NCBI GenBank assembly: GCA_964617875.1
Contig: CAZUAI010000115.1
Location: 1-13,701, forward strand
Length of the DNA: 13,701 bases
Direction of reading: 5' to 3'
Source of the DNA: CAZMVY01 sp964617875
GTDB taxonomy: Bacteria > Planctomycetota > Phycisphaerae > UBA1845 > PWPN01
Under the pieces are notes generated by a model that saw nothing but the letters and a program-made list of their open reading frames with translations, had not been told where the DNA came from and did not search any database. The stretch's first letter is position 1. Each line of letters opens with the position of its first letter. Of the stretch, positions 6,519-13,157 are shown in pieces. The translations under genes were made by a program, and so were the position numbers.

Positions 6519-7535
6519 ATGACTTGTCGCAGCACCCGCCGGGAGTTCCTGGGTCGTGCGTCCGCGGCCGCCGTGGGCGCGGCGCTGATGCACGGCGGGT
6601 GCCGTGGCGAGTCCGGCTCGGCGGGGTCGGCGGCGGGGCCGACCACACGGCCGGCGCCCCGGGTGATCGTCGCTCGCGATGATGCGCTGACCCGTGGGGC
6701 CGTCGATGAGCACCGCGAACGGATCCGCACGCTGCTCGATGCCTCGATGCAGAAGCTGACGGGCGCGTCGGATGCGGCGTCGGCGTGGCGGCGGTTTTTC
6801 AAGCCGTCGGAACGGATCGGGATCAAGGTGAACACGCTCGGGCTGGCGACGCAGCCGGCGGTCGCGGATGCGATCGTGTCCGGGCTGCGGGCGGCGGGCG
6901 TGCCGGCCGAGCACATCATCATCTGGGACCGGTTCGACGTGGAGCTGGACAACGCCGGCTACAAGCTGAACAAGTCGAGCGGCGGCGTGAAGTGCCGCGG
7001 TACCGATGCCGAGCACTACGGCAGCGGCTATCAGGATTCCATCGAGACGAGCGGCGAGATCGGATCGGCATTTTCGCGGATCGTCGCGGAAGAGGTCGAT
7101 GCGCTGATCTGCGTGCCGGTGCTGAAGGACCACAACCTCGCCGGTGTGTCCCTGGGTCTGAAGAACTGGTTCGGTGCGATTCACAACCCGAACAAGTACC
7201 ACGATCGCAACTGCGACCCGTACATCGTGGATGTGGTAATGCACCGGTACATTCGGCCGCGGTGGCGGCTGACGATCTGCGACGGGACGCGGGCACAGTA
7301 CAACGCGGGCCCGCAGCGGCATCCCGCCTACGCCTGGGCGTACGGCGGGCTCCTGGTCGGCGCCGACGTGGTGGCCGTCGATGCGGTCGCGGCCGACCTG
7401 GTCGAGACGCAGCGCAAGATGAAAGGGCTCAAGACGCTCGCGGACGAGAAACGTCCGCCGAAGCACATCGCGACGGCGGCGGCCCGGGGGCTGGGCGAGG
7501 CGGATTTGCGGAAGATCGAACGGGTGGACGTGTAG
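6519..7535 (+). CDS. DUF362-domain protein with Tat leader
   Basis: This 338-aa protein belongs to the DUF362 family, whose biochemical role is unsettled; some members carry Fe-S ferredoxin domains, but none is seen here. The N-terminus STRREFLGRASAAAVGAAL (residues 5-23) is a strong twin-arginine signal (RR at 7-8 with F10 L11), ending near GGC28, which is not a good lipobox. A Thr/Pro-rich linker leads into the domain (about 47-335), with the typical IGIKVNTLG opening, 'IIIWDRFDVEL', 'ALICVPVLKDHNLAGVSLGL', KNWFGAIHNP and 'DALVAVD'-like GADVVAVDAVAADLV. ATG 6519 is preferred (GGAGG 10 nt upstream) over GTG 6492. The radical SAM gene starts 39 nt after the TAG stop in the same frame, so they probably form one operon. 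Placement between two AmmeMemoRadiSam components suggests a shared pathway. Confidence 0.88.
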   Translation: MTCRSTRREFLGRASAAAVGAALMHGGCRGESGSAGSAAGPTTRPAPRVIVARDDALTRGAVDEHRERIRTLLDASMQKLTGASDAASAWRRFFKPSERIGIKVNTLGLATQPAVADAIVSGLRAAGVPAEHIIIWDRFDVELDNAGYKLNKSSGGVKCRGTDAEHYGSGYQDSIETSGEIGSAFSRIVAEEVDALICVPVLKDHNLAGVSLGLKNWFGAIHNPNKYHDRNCDPYIVDVVMHRYIRPRWRLTICDGTRAQYNAGPQRHPAYAWAYGGLLVGADVVAVDAVAADLVETQRKMKGLKTLADEKRPPKHIATAAARGLGEADLRKIERVDV

Positions 7536-7541
7536 GGTATC

Positions 7542-7566
7542 GGGTTTGGGGTTCGGGGCCCGGGGG
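7542..7566 (+). promoter_or_regulatory. Putative G-quadruplex over the radical SAM ribosome-binding region
   Basis: Four G runs (GGG 7542-7544, GGGG 7548-7551, GGGG 7555-7558, GGGGG 7562-7566) are separated by three 3-nt loops (TTT, TTC, CCC). This meets the usual G3+ N1-7 quadruplex pattern on the coding strand. The last run is also the only Shine-Dalgarno-like element at proper spacing (8 nt) from the TTG at 7575, so folding could hide the ribosome-binding site. The period-7 look (GGGTTTG/GGGTTCG) also resembles a short microsatellite seed, and GGGCCC pairing could compete. Confidence 0.5.
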
Positions 7567-7574
7567 CCTGGAGC

Positions 7575-8816
7575 TTGGAGAACACGGGAAACATCTTCGC
7601 TTCGCCTTCGCGGCGCGACTTGCTTCGCTATGGGCTTGCGTGCGGTGTTTGCGGGGCGCTGGCGCCTTCACACGCCCCTGCGCAGCAGGATGCGGCCGGC
7701 GCGGGGGGGCTGGACGGGCCGCGGCTGAAGGGGGTGGCGCGGCACGAAGCGTTGTTCTGGGAGACCCTGCCCGACAACAAAGTGAGGTGCGTCCTGTGCC
7801 CGCGCGAGTGCGAGGTCGCCGACGTCGAGCGGGGCTACTGCGGCGTCCGCGAGAACCAGGGCGGGCGATACCAGACGCTCGTGTACGGGGCCGTCTGTTC
7901 AGCCAACGTCGATCCAATCGAGAAGAAACCGCTCTACCATTACCTGCCCGGGACAACCGCCTTCTCCATCGCGACGGCCGGCTGCAATATCGAGTGCAAG
8001 TTCTGCCAGAACTGGCAGATCAGCCAGTACCGGCCCGAGCAGGTCGAGAGCACCATCGTCACGCCCGAGCGGCTCGTCGCGACGTGCAGAAGCCGCGGCT
8101 CGCCGACGTTCGCCTACACCTACTCGGAGCCCGTGGTTTTCTATGAGTATATGCACGACGTTGCCGCCCTGGGCCGCAAACAAGGCATCGGCAGCGTGAT
8201 GATCTCCAACGGCTACATCCAGGAGAAGCCGCTGCGGCAGATCTGTCGGCAGTTGACGGCGGTCAAGATCGATTTCAAGGCGTTCACGGAGAAGTTTTAC
8301 GCCGAGCAGTGCAACGGGCGGCTCGAGCCCGTGCTGGCGACACTGACGACGCTGAAAGACATCGGCATCTGGTTCGAGCTGGTCATCCTGATCATCCCGA
8401 CGCTGAACGACACGGCGGACGAGATTCGCCGCATGAGCGAGTGGGTGGTCGGGCATCTCGGGCCGGATGTGCCCGTGCACTTCACACGCTTCCATCCCAC
8501 CTATCGCGTGACGAACCTTTCACCCACGCCGGTCTCGACGCTCGAACGCTGCCGGAAGATCGCGATGGACGCCGGCGTCCGCTACGTCTACGCGGGCAAT
8601 GTGCCGATGCACCCCGGCGACAACACGTACTGCCACGGCTGCGGAGCGGAACTGATACGCCGGGTCGGGTTCCAGGTCGCGTCGAATCAGATCCGCAACG
8701 GCAAATGCCCCAGGTGCGGCACCGCGATCCCAGGCGTCTGGTCGCAGGAGCAGGCGTTGGCGTTCCGGCCGCGGGAGACCGCGCCGACCTCGGTGCCCAG
8801 CACGCGATCGAGCTGA
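7575..8816 (+). CDS. AmmeMemoRadiSam radical SAM enzyme, apparently with Tat leader
   Basis: This 413-aa protein is the radical SAM member of the AmmeMemoRadiSam group, related to pyruvate-formate-lyase activases (COG1180). The core starts at HEALFWETL (57-65). Next come the four-Cys motif CVLCPREC...C (72, 75, 79, 89) and GVREN, the radical SAM CX3CX2C motif in AGCNIECKFCQNWQ (C137, C141, C144), which binds the 4Fe-4S cluster that cleaves SAM, and a C-terminal four-Cys knuckle (C353, C356, C378, C381). Residues 12-29 (SRRDLLRYGLACGVCGAL) look like a Tat signal, so the enzyme may be exported folded with its cluster. The start is a rare TTG; it is the only start codon after the DUF362 stop that keeps this leader. 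GTG 7734 would give a leaderless cytosolic form. The substrate is unknown. Confidence 0.92.
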   Translation: MENTGNIFASPSRRDLLRYGLACGVCGALAPSHAPAQQDAAGAGGLDGPRLKGVARHEALFWETLPDNKVRCVLCPRECEVADVERGYCGVRENQGGRYQTLVYGAVCSANVDPIEKKPLYHYLPGTTAFSIATAGCNIECKFCQNWQISQYRPEQVESTIVTPERLVATCRSRGSPTFAYTYSEPVVFYEYMHDVAALGRKQGIGSVMISNGYIQEKPLRQICRQLTAVKIDFKAFTEKFYAEQCNGRLEPVLATLTTLKDIGIWFELVILIIPTLNDTADEIRRMSEWVVGHLGPDVPVHFTRFHPTYRVTNLSPTPVSTLERCRKIAMDAGVRYVYAGNVPMHPGDNTYCHGCGAELIRRVGFQVASNQIRNGKCPRCGTAIPGVWSQEQALAFRPRETAPTSVPSTRSS

Positions 8817-8844
8817 CCTGGAGCATCTGCCGATTGCGATGTTC

Positions 8845-8874
8845 GAAAGTGAAAACGGAGAAAGTGGAAAAAGG
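8845..8874. repeat. Two imperfect 15-bp purine-rich tandem units
   Basis: GAAAGTGAAAACGGA (8845-8859) is followed directly by GAAAGTGGAAAAAGG (8860-8874), matching at 11 of 15 positions; a further GTAAAGTG follows. It is a short, almost all-purine tract just after the radical SAM gene. It may be a remnant of a low-complexity repeat. Confidence 0.5.
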
Positions 8875-9067
8875 GTAAAGTGTTGGCGGTCCATGATTGC
8901 GGCCGTGAAGGCAAGTGGCACATTTGGCGGATGGCGGGCTACAGGGGACCGCGCAAGACTTGCGTAGCCGGCCAAACGCGAACAACGTTTATCGGACGTA
9001 GGATATGCGGGCCGGTCGGAAGGCGTTATCAGTATTGCCGGCGCGGCCTGATGATGATGTAAGTATA

Positions 9068-9096
9068 TTCATGTCAGTATTTTATATCCATATATG
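9068..9096 (+). promoter_or_regulatory. Candidate promoter in the AT-rich stretch
   Basis: TTCATG (9068-9073), a 17-nt spacer and TATATG (9091-9096) give the best-spaced -35/-10 pair in the AT-rich region. Each hexamer is a partial match (3 and 4 of 6), and another -10-like TATATT lies at 9064-9069, so the exact start is uncertain. Transcription from here would give a leader of about 150 nt for the TPR gene. I found no sigma-54 GG-N10-GC element nearby. Confidence 0.35.
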
Positions 9097-9101
9097 CCGC
9101 C

Positions 9102-9140
9102 ATGAGAAACCTGAGGTGTACGGTCGGGAAAATGAGAAAC
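9102..9140. repeat. 9-bp direct repeats near the candidate promoter
   Basis: ATGAGAAAC occurs at 9102-9110 and exactly again at 9132-9140. The 30-nt period is close to three helical turns, so both copies face the same side of the DNA, as for a dimeric or cooperative regulator. They lie just downstream of the candidate -10. The repeats are short, so chance is possible. Confidence 0.4.
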
Positions 9141-9222
9141 GGAGTAACCGAACAGCGTATCCGACTCAACCGGAGCGGCACTTTCTGCCGACGATGACGC
9201 ACCGGATATGCCGGCGGCGATC

Positions 9223-9228
9223 AGGAGG
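9223..9228 (+). promoter_or_regulatory. AGGAGG serving a 5-codon GTG mini-ORF or the TPR gene
   Basis: A perfect Shine-Dalgarno stands 9 nt before GTG 9238, which opens a five-codon frame ending in TGA 9253-9255. That stop overlaps the ATG (9252) of the TPR gene as ATGA. From the TPR start itself the AGGAGG is too far (23 nt); the start has its own weaker GAGG (9242-9245) 6 nt upstream. Translational coupling through the mini-ORF is possible. Confidence 0.4.
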
Positions 9229-9251
9229 ATCGCCCGAGTGCGAGGCTCAGG

Positions 9252-11738
9252 ATGAGCGACGCGGTTACCCATCTCGGTCGATCGAGTCTCAGGCGCGAGT
9301 TCGCGACGCGCTGGCAGATCCCCCTCTTGATCGTTTCGTCGCTGTTCTTCGGTTGGGGCGTCTGGAATCTTCGTCCGAAGCCGCCGCGGATGACGTTTGC
9401 GCAGCTGGCGGACCACGTCGTGGTCCTGCAGAAGGCGGGGATGTACACCGAGGCGAACGGTCTTGCCGAGGCGCTCCTCGCGGAGCCGACCCGCACCCCG
9501 GAGGAGCAACGGCGGTTGCGCCTGCTCCTGGCCCGGATCATCTACGACTTCGAGTCGAAGGCGGCGGTTCGGAATCCGGTCAATCTCGAGCGGATGATCC
9601 GAAACTACCGGCTCTCGGTCGAGCCGACGGCCGCGTTGGATGCGGAGGCCCTGTACCGCATCGGGCAGGCGTGGGAATGGCTCAATCGGCCGTTGGACGC
9701 GGTCAAGGCGTACGAGGAGGCCATCGACAAGGGCTGGGCGGATGCGACTCCGCTGCGGCGTCGCATTATTACGTTGAAGGTTCAGGCGGGTGCCTTGACC
9801 GGCGAGGCGCTCGGGAAGGCCCTCGACTCGTATCTGGCGGTCGCGGCACCGGCCGGACTCACGACCAGCGACGTGATCTGGGCCGCCCAGCAGCGAACGG
9901 ACCTGTACGTGGCGGAGGGGCGTTACAACGAGGCCGAGGCGTACCTGGAATCGCTGCGCCCGACGATGGAAGGTGCGGTCCCCGAACCGGAACGCAACCG
10001 TTACGACTTTCTGACGGCCCTGATCCTCTATTTTCAGGGGCGTTATGACGAATCCGAGCGCGTCGTGCGGGCCCTGCGGAACCGCATGACCATCCGCGAC
10101 GAGACCGATGCCTCGTCAGGGTGGCTTCTGGGGCGGCTGGTGCAGCTCCAGTCGTCGCCGGAGGTCGCACTGAGTTTCTTCGACACGGTGTGCGAGACGC
10201 ACTTCGAAGGGCCTTACGTGGTGGCGTCGAAGCTGGGCCGCGCGGAGTGCCTGGCTCAACTCGACCGGGACGCGGCGGCGCAGGCGGCGTACCGGGACGC
10301 CGTGACGAGTGTAGTGCCGCTGCCGCCGTCGCGAATCGTCAACAAGGCGATGGTGATCGCGTCGGCGACGTCGGCGTATGAAGAGGCACGGCGGGCCGGG
10401 AAGCTGGCCGATGCCCTGGAGTACTCGCAGATCGCGGCGGGGCTGCTGTCGCCGGAGGACTACCGGCGGCAGGCCGTGTACGTGGAACGCCGGGCCGACC
10501 TGCTTTCGATGCTGGCGGAGCAGGACTTGCGCGATGCCGAGGCGGAGGCGGCTGCGCCGACGACGCGGCCCGCGGCCGACGGTGTGCCGTCGGGGTCCGG
10601 GCTGCGGGAGCGTGCGCGGCAGCGGTTTGTCGAGGCCGGCGAGGCGTACCTGCGCCTGGCGAAACTGCTGACCGAGGATGAGTCTGTCGCGTCCGCGGCG
10701 GTGTGGAAGGCGGCCGACCGCTTTGATCAGGCCGGCGAACGCGGCCGGTCCATCGATGTGCTGGAGGCGTTCGTTCAGGACCGCCCCGGGAGTGTGCGGA
10801 TCCCGGCGGCGCTGCTGCGGCTGGGGCAGTCCTACCAGGCGCTCCAGCGGTACGAGGAGGCCGTCCGCTGCTACGAGCGGAACATCCGTGAGTCGCCGCG
10901 GACGCCGGGTGGCCTGGCGTCGGTGGTACCCCTGGCCGAGTGTTTCATGGCGATGGGCCCGGAATACGCGGCCAAGGCGGAGCAGACGTTCCTGACGATC
11001 CTGGAGGAGGCGCCCGATCGTCCGCCGTTGCTCACCCCGGATGCGGCGGTCTTCCGCGATGCCTTGTTCCGGATCGCGGACTTCTACGTCGATCGGGGCC
11101 GGTACGACCAGGCCATCGTTCGTCTCGAAGAGGCGCTTTCGCGATATCCCGGCGATCCGCGGATCACGCGCTCGCGTTTTCAACTCGCCGAGGCGTATCG
11201 GCGGAGCGCGGCGCAAATGGCCGCGGCGATGGCCGGAGACCGGGGCGCCCTGTCGCGGGAGCAGACGACGGCCGAGGTGCGCCGACGGCTGCGGCGAGCG
11301 CGGCAGCTCTACGACGACGTCATCGCGGCCTCGGCGGAGGCGGACACGGCGGCCTCGCAGCCCGCGGGCGCCGCCACGCAACTGGAGCGGGCCCGCGTGC
11401 GGATGAGCTACCTCTACCGGGCGGATTGTGCATTCGACGAGATCGAATATGCCGGAGGCGCCTCCGCGGGATACGCAGAGGTTATCCGGCTGTATGACGT
11501 GGCGGCGTGGCGGTTCCGCAACGAACCGGCGGCGCTGTCGGCCTACGTGCAGATCATTCAGTGCTACCTGCGGATGGGAGACGTCGTTCGCGCGAAGACG
11601 ACGCTGGAGCGGGCGCGCTGGATCCTGCGGGGGATCGCGGAGGAAGCAGATGTCTGGCGCGTGCCGGGCGAGAACAAGAAGGTGTGGGCGGACTACCTTG
11701 CGTGGCTGGGCAACAGCCCGGCCTTTCGCGAGCGGTGA
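9252..11738 (+). CDS. Membrane-anchored tetratricopeptide-repeat protein
   Basis: This 828-aa protein has one predicted membrane segment (about 22-40, WQIPLLIVSSLFFGWGVWNL) preceded by several arginines, so the N-terminus is probably cytoplasmic and the rest outside the membrane. The remainder is mostly helical TPR-like repeats: 'ALYRIGQAWEWLNRPLDAVKAYEEAI' region near 135-160, 'DVLEAFVQDRPGS' to 'YQALQRYEEAVRCYERNI' near 500-545, and 'RIADFYVDRGRYDQAIVRLEEAL' near 605-630. An Ala/Thr/Pro-rich linker (about 433-458) divides the array. TPR arrays bind other proteins or, in the periplasm, envelope components. I do not recognise a named family. The FlgN-like gene starts 25 nt downstream, which suggests a link with flagellar assembly or the envelope; a role as a general scaffold is equally possible. 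Confidence 0.85.
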   Translation: MSDAVTHLGRSSLRREFATRWQIPLLIVSSLFFGWGVWNLRPKPPRMTFAQLADHVVVLQKAGMYTEANGLAEALLAEPTRTPEEQRRLRLLLARIIYDFESKAAVRNPVNLERMIRNYRLSVEPTAALDAEALYRIGQAWEWLNRPLDAVKAYEEAIDKGWADATPLRRRIITLKVQAGALTGEALGKALDSYLAVAAPAGLTTSDVIWAAQQRTDLYVAEGRYNEAEAYLESLRPTMEGAVPEPERNRYDFLTALILYFQGRYDESERVVRALRNRMTIRDETDASSGWLLGRLVQLQSSPEVALSFFDTVCETHFEGPYVVASKLGRAECLAQLDRDAAAQAAYRDAVTSVVPLPPSRIVNKAMVIASATSAYEEARRAGKLADALEYSQIAAGLLSPEDYRRQAVYVERRADLLSMLAEQDLRDAEAEAAAPTTRPAADGVPSGSGLRERARQRFVEAGEAYLRLAKLLTEDESVASAAVWKAADRFDQAGERGRSIDVLEAFVQDRPGSVRIPAALLRLGQSYQALQRYEEAVRCYERNIRESPRTPGGLASVVPLAECFMAMGPEYAAKAEQTFLTILEEAPDRPPLLTPDAAVFRDALFRIADFYVDRGRYDQAIVRLEEALSRYPGDPRITRSRFQLAEAYRRSAAQMAAAMAGDRGALSREQTTAEVRRRLRRARQLYDDVIAASAEADTAASQPAGAATQLERARVRMSYLYRADCAFDEIEYAGGASAGYAEVIRLYDVAAWRFRNEPAALSAYVQIIQCYLRMGDVVRAKTTLERARWILRGIAEEADVWRVPGENKKVWADYLAWLGNSPAFRER

Positions 11739-11763
11739 GGGGTCATCCGGAAGCGAGGCGCAC

Positions 11764-12273
11764 ATGGAGCGGTACGACGAGAACGGGACACGGGATCAGG
11801 TCGAGGCGGAGCGGGCGCTGGCGACGCTCGCGCGGCAGCGGGATGAGTACCGCGCGTTGCACGGGCTGGCACAGCAGCAGCGCGCGCTGGTGACATCGAA
11901 CGAGCCGGAGTCGCTGCTGAGCGTCCTCGCGGAACGGCAGAAGCATGTGGACCGGTTGACGGAGCTGAACGGGGAGGTGAAGCGGCTGTCGCGGGACTGG
12001 CCCGATCTGTACGGCGCGATGAGCGAGCGCCAGCGCGACCAGGCCGAGACGATGCTGCGGGAGGTCCGGGCGTGCCTGGCCGAGATCATCGCCGGCGACG
12101 AGGAGGACGCGAGACTCCTGTCGGCGCGGATGGCCGGCGTGCGGGACCAGTCGGCGGCGCTGGCGGAGTCGCGCCGGGCCTACGCGGCGTACGGGACGGC
12201 GGCGGTCCAGGCGGCACGCACCGCGGGATACACGGACGGACGGCTGATCGACGAGGTGGATGAGCAGGCATGA
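11764..12273 (+). CDS. FlgN-like flagellar export chaperone
   Basis: This 169-aa protein is almost wholly alpha-helical and coiled-coil, and fits the FlgN family (PF05130), cytoplasmic chaperones for the hook-filament junction proteins FlgK and FlgL during type III flagellar export. The recognisable pattern is a helix LARQRDEYRALHGLAQQQRALV, then EPESLLSVLAERQKHVDRLTELN and a run RVRACLAEII-type helix (MLREVRACLAEIIAGDEEDA), as in other FlgN proteins. The length suits the family (about 140-170 aa). ATG 11764 has GAGG 5 nt upstream; the open frame extends upstream inside the TPR gene but that is a shadow. Its TGA overlaps the kinase ATG (ATGA), so translation is coupled. The family call rests on pattern, because FlgN sequences are poorly conserved. 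Confidence 0.7.
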   Translation: MERYDENGTRDQVEAERALATLARQRDEYRALHGLAQQQRALVTSNEPESLLSVLAERQKHVDRLTELNGEVKRLSRDWPDLYGAMSERQRDQAETMLREVRACLAEIIAGDEEDARLLSARMAGVRDQSAALAESRRAYAAYGTAAVQAARTAGYTDGRLIDEVDEQA

Positions 12274-13157
12274 ATGCGACGGAGCCCCTCACGCGGGACG
12301 TGACGGATCGCGAGCGGGAACTCGGCGCGATCATCGCCGCCTACAACGAGGTGACGGAGCGGCTCAAGGAGTCGCACGACCGCCTCCAGGGCGAGATGAA
12401 GCGGCTCCGGCTGGAGCTGGCCGACAAGAATCGCGAGCTGGCCCGGCGCGAGCGGCTGGCGGCGCTTGGCGAGATGGCGGCGGGCCTGGCGCACGAGATC
12501 CGCAACCCGCTCGGGGGGATCCAGCTCTTCGCGTGCCTCCTGGCGCGGGATCTCGCCGACCGCCCCCGGGAACTGGCGCTCGTGCAGAAGATCGCCAAGG
12601 GCGTCAGGTCGCTCGAGGCCCTGGTGAGCGACATCCTCGCCTTCGCCGGCCAGGCGGCGCCGCGGTTCCAGACGGTGCATCTGCCGCGGCTTCTTGACGA
12701 AACGCTCGAACTCGCCAGGGCCGCGTTCGAGAAGCACGGGGCGACGGTCCATGCCGTCTTTCCTGCCGGTGAACGTGCGGACGGGATGGAGATCGAGGCG
12801 GACCCGTCGCAACTGCAACAGGCGCTGCTGAACCTGCTGCAGAACGCGGCCGAGGCGGTGCCGGGCGGCGGCCATGTGGACGTGGTCGTCCGGACGGAGG
12901 GCGCCGACCGCGTGTGCATCGTTGTTCAGGACGACGGCGGAGGCATCCCGCCCGAGCTGCTGGGCCACATCTTCAACCCGTTCTTCACGACAAAGGACCG
13001 TGGCACGGGGCTGGGGCTGGCCATTGTTCATCGGATTGTGGAGGCACACAGCGGAAGCATCCGCGCCGCGAATCGCGAGACGGGCGGCGCGGTCTTCACG
13101 GTTTCATTGCCGCGGCGCCGGCCGGTGACCGACGCCCGCGCATGGGAGGAACGCTGA
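12270..13157 (+). CDS. Soluble histidine kinase, FlrB/AtoS-like
   Basis: This 295-aa sensor kinase has no membrane segment and no PAS domain. An N-terminal coiled coil (about 13-62) leads into the HisKA domain with the phospho-accepting His75 in LAHEIRNPLGG, then the ATPase domain: N-box N188-LLQ-N192, G1 box DDGGGIP (221-227), F-box FNPFF (235-239) and G2 box GTGLGLA (245-251). It should autophosphorylate in the cytoplasm and pass the phosphate to the adjacent NtrC-type regulator, as FlrB/FleS do in polar-flagellar cascades. The ATG at 12270 overlaps the FlgN-like stop (ATGA), and its own TGA overlaps the next ATG (TGATG). With no sensor domain, the signal must reach the coiled coil or come from a partner protein, perhaps flagellar assembly. 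Confidence 0.93.
   Translation: MNATEPLTRDVTDRERELGAIIAAYNEVTERLKESHDRLQGEMKRLRLELADKNRELARRERLAALGEMAAGLAHEIRNPLGGIQLFACLLARDLADRPRELALVQKIAKGVRSLEALVSDILAFAGQAAPRFQTVHLPRLLDETLELARAAFEKHGATVHAVFPAGERADGMEIEADPSQLQQALLNLLQNAAEAVPGGGHVDVVVRTEGADRVCIVVQDDGGGIPPELLGHIFNPFFTTKDRGTGLGLAIVHRIVEAHSGSIRAANRETGGAVFTVSLPRRRPVTDARAWEER

Larger units (their letters stand above)
8817..9251. other. Intergenic region before the TPR/flagellar-regulator genes
   Basis: I find no convincing gene in these 435 bp. Going right it holds two imperfect 15-bp purine-rich tandem units (8845-8874), a bulged hairpin (8937-8969), an AT-rich stretch (9055-9098) that is the likeliest promoter, two 9-bp direct repeats 30 nt apart (9102-9110, 9132-9140), and an AGGAGG (9223-9228). 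A 60-codon open frame at 8880-9062 has no family resemblance and no ribosome-binding site. Confidence 0.55.

Noticed and set aside
8881..8940. Sigma-54 type -24/-12 promoter (TGGC...TTGC patterns)
   Set aside because: The GG to GC spacing is 12 or 8 nt, not the required 10.
8885..9030. Possible c-di-GMP-I (GEMM) riboswitch ahead of the flagellar-regulator genes, suggested by CTACAGGGGACC and TAGCCGG stretches
   Set aside because: The conserved GCAAA-type core and the tetraloop-receptor pair could not be identified, and the stems do not follow the consensus. An Rfam RF01051 search would be decisive.
8880..9062. 60-codon open frame in the intergenic region
   Set aside because: No ribosome-binding site, no family resemblance, and it runs into the AT-rich promoter candidate.
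10116..11765. Long minus-strand open frame (549 codons) opposite the TPR gene
   Set aside because: Arg/Pro-rich antisense shadow; the plus-strand frame has coherent TPR repeats and a proper start.
13000..13009. GTGGCACGGG, identical to the left arm of the 3776-3825 palindromic element
   Set aside because: It encodes the conserved kinase G2 box and lacks the second arm and the hairpins, so it is not a repeat copy.
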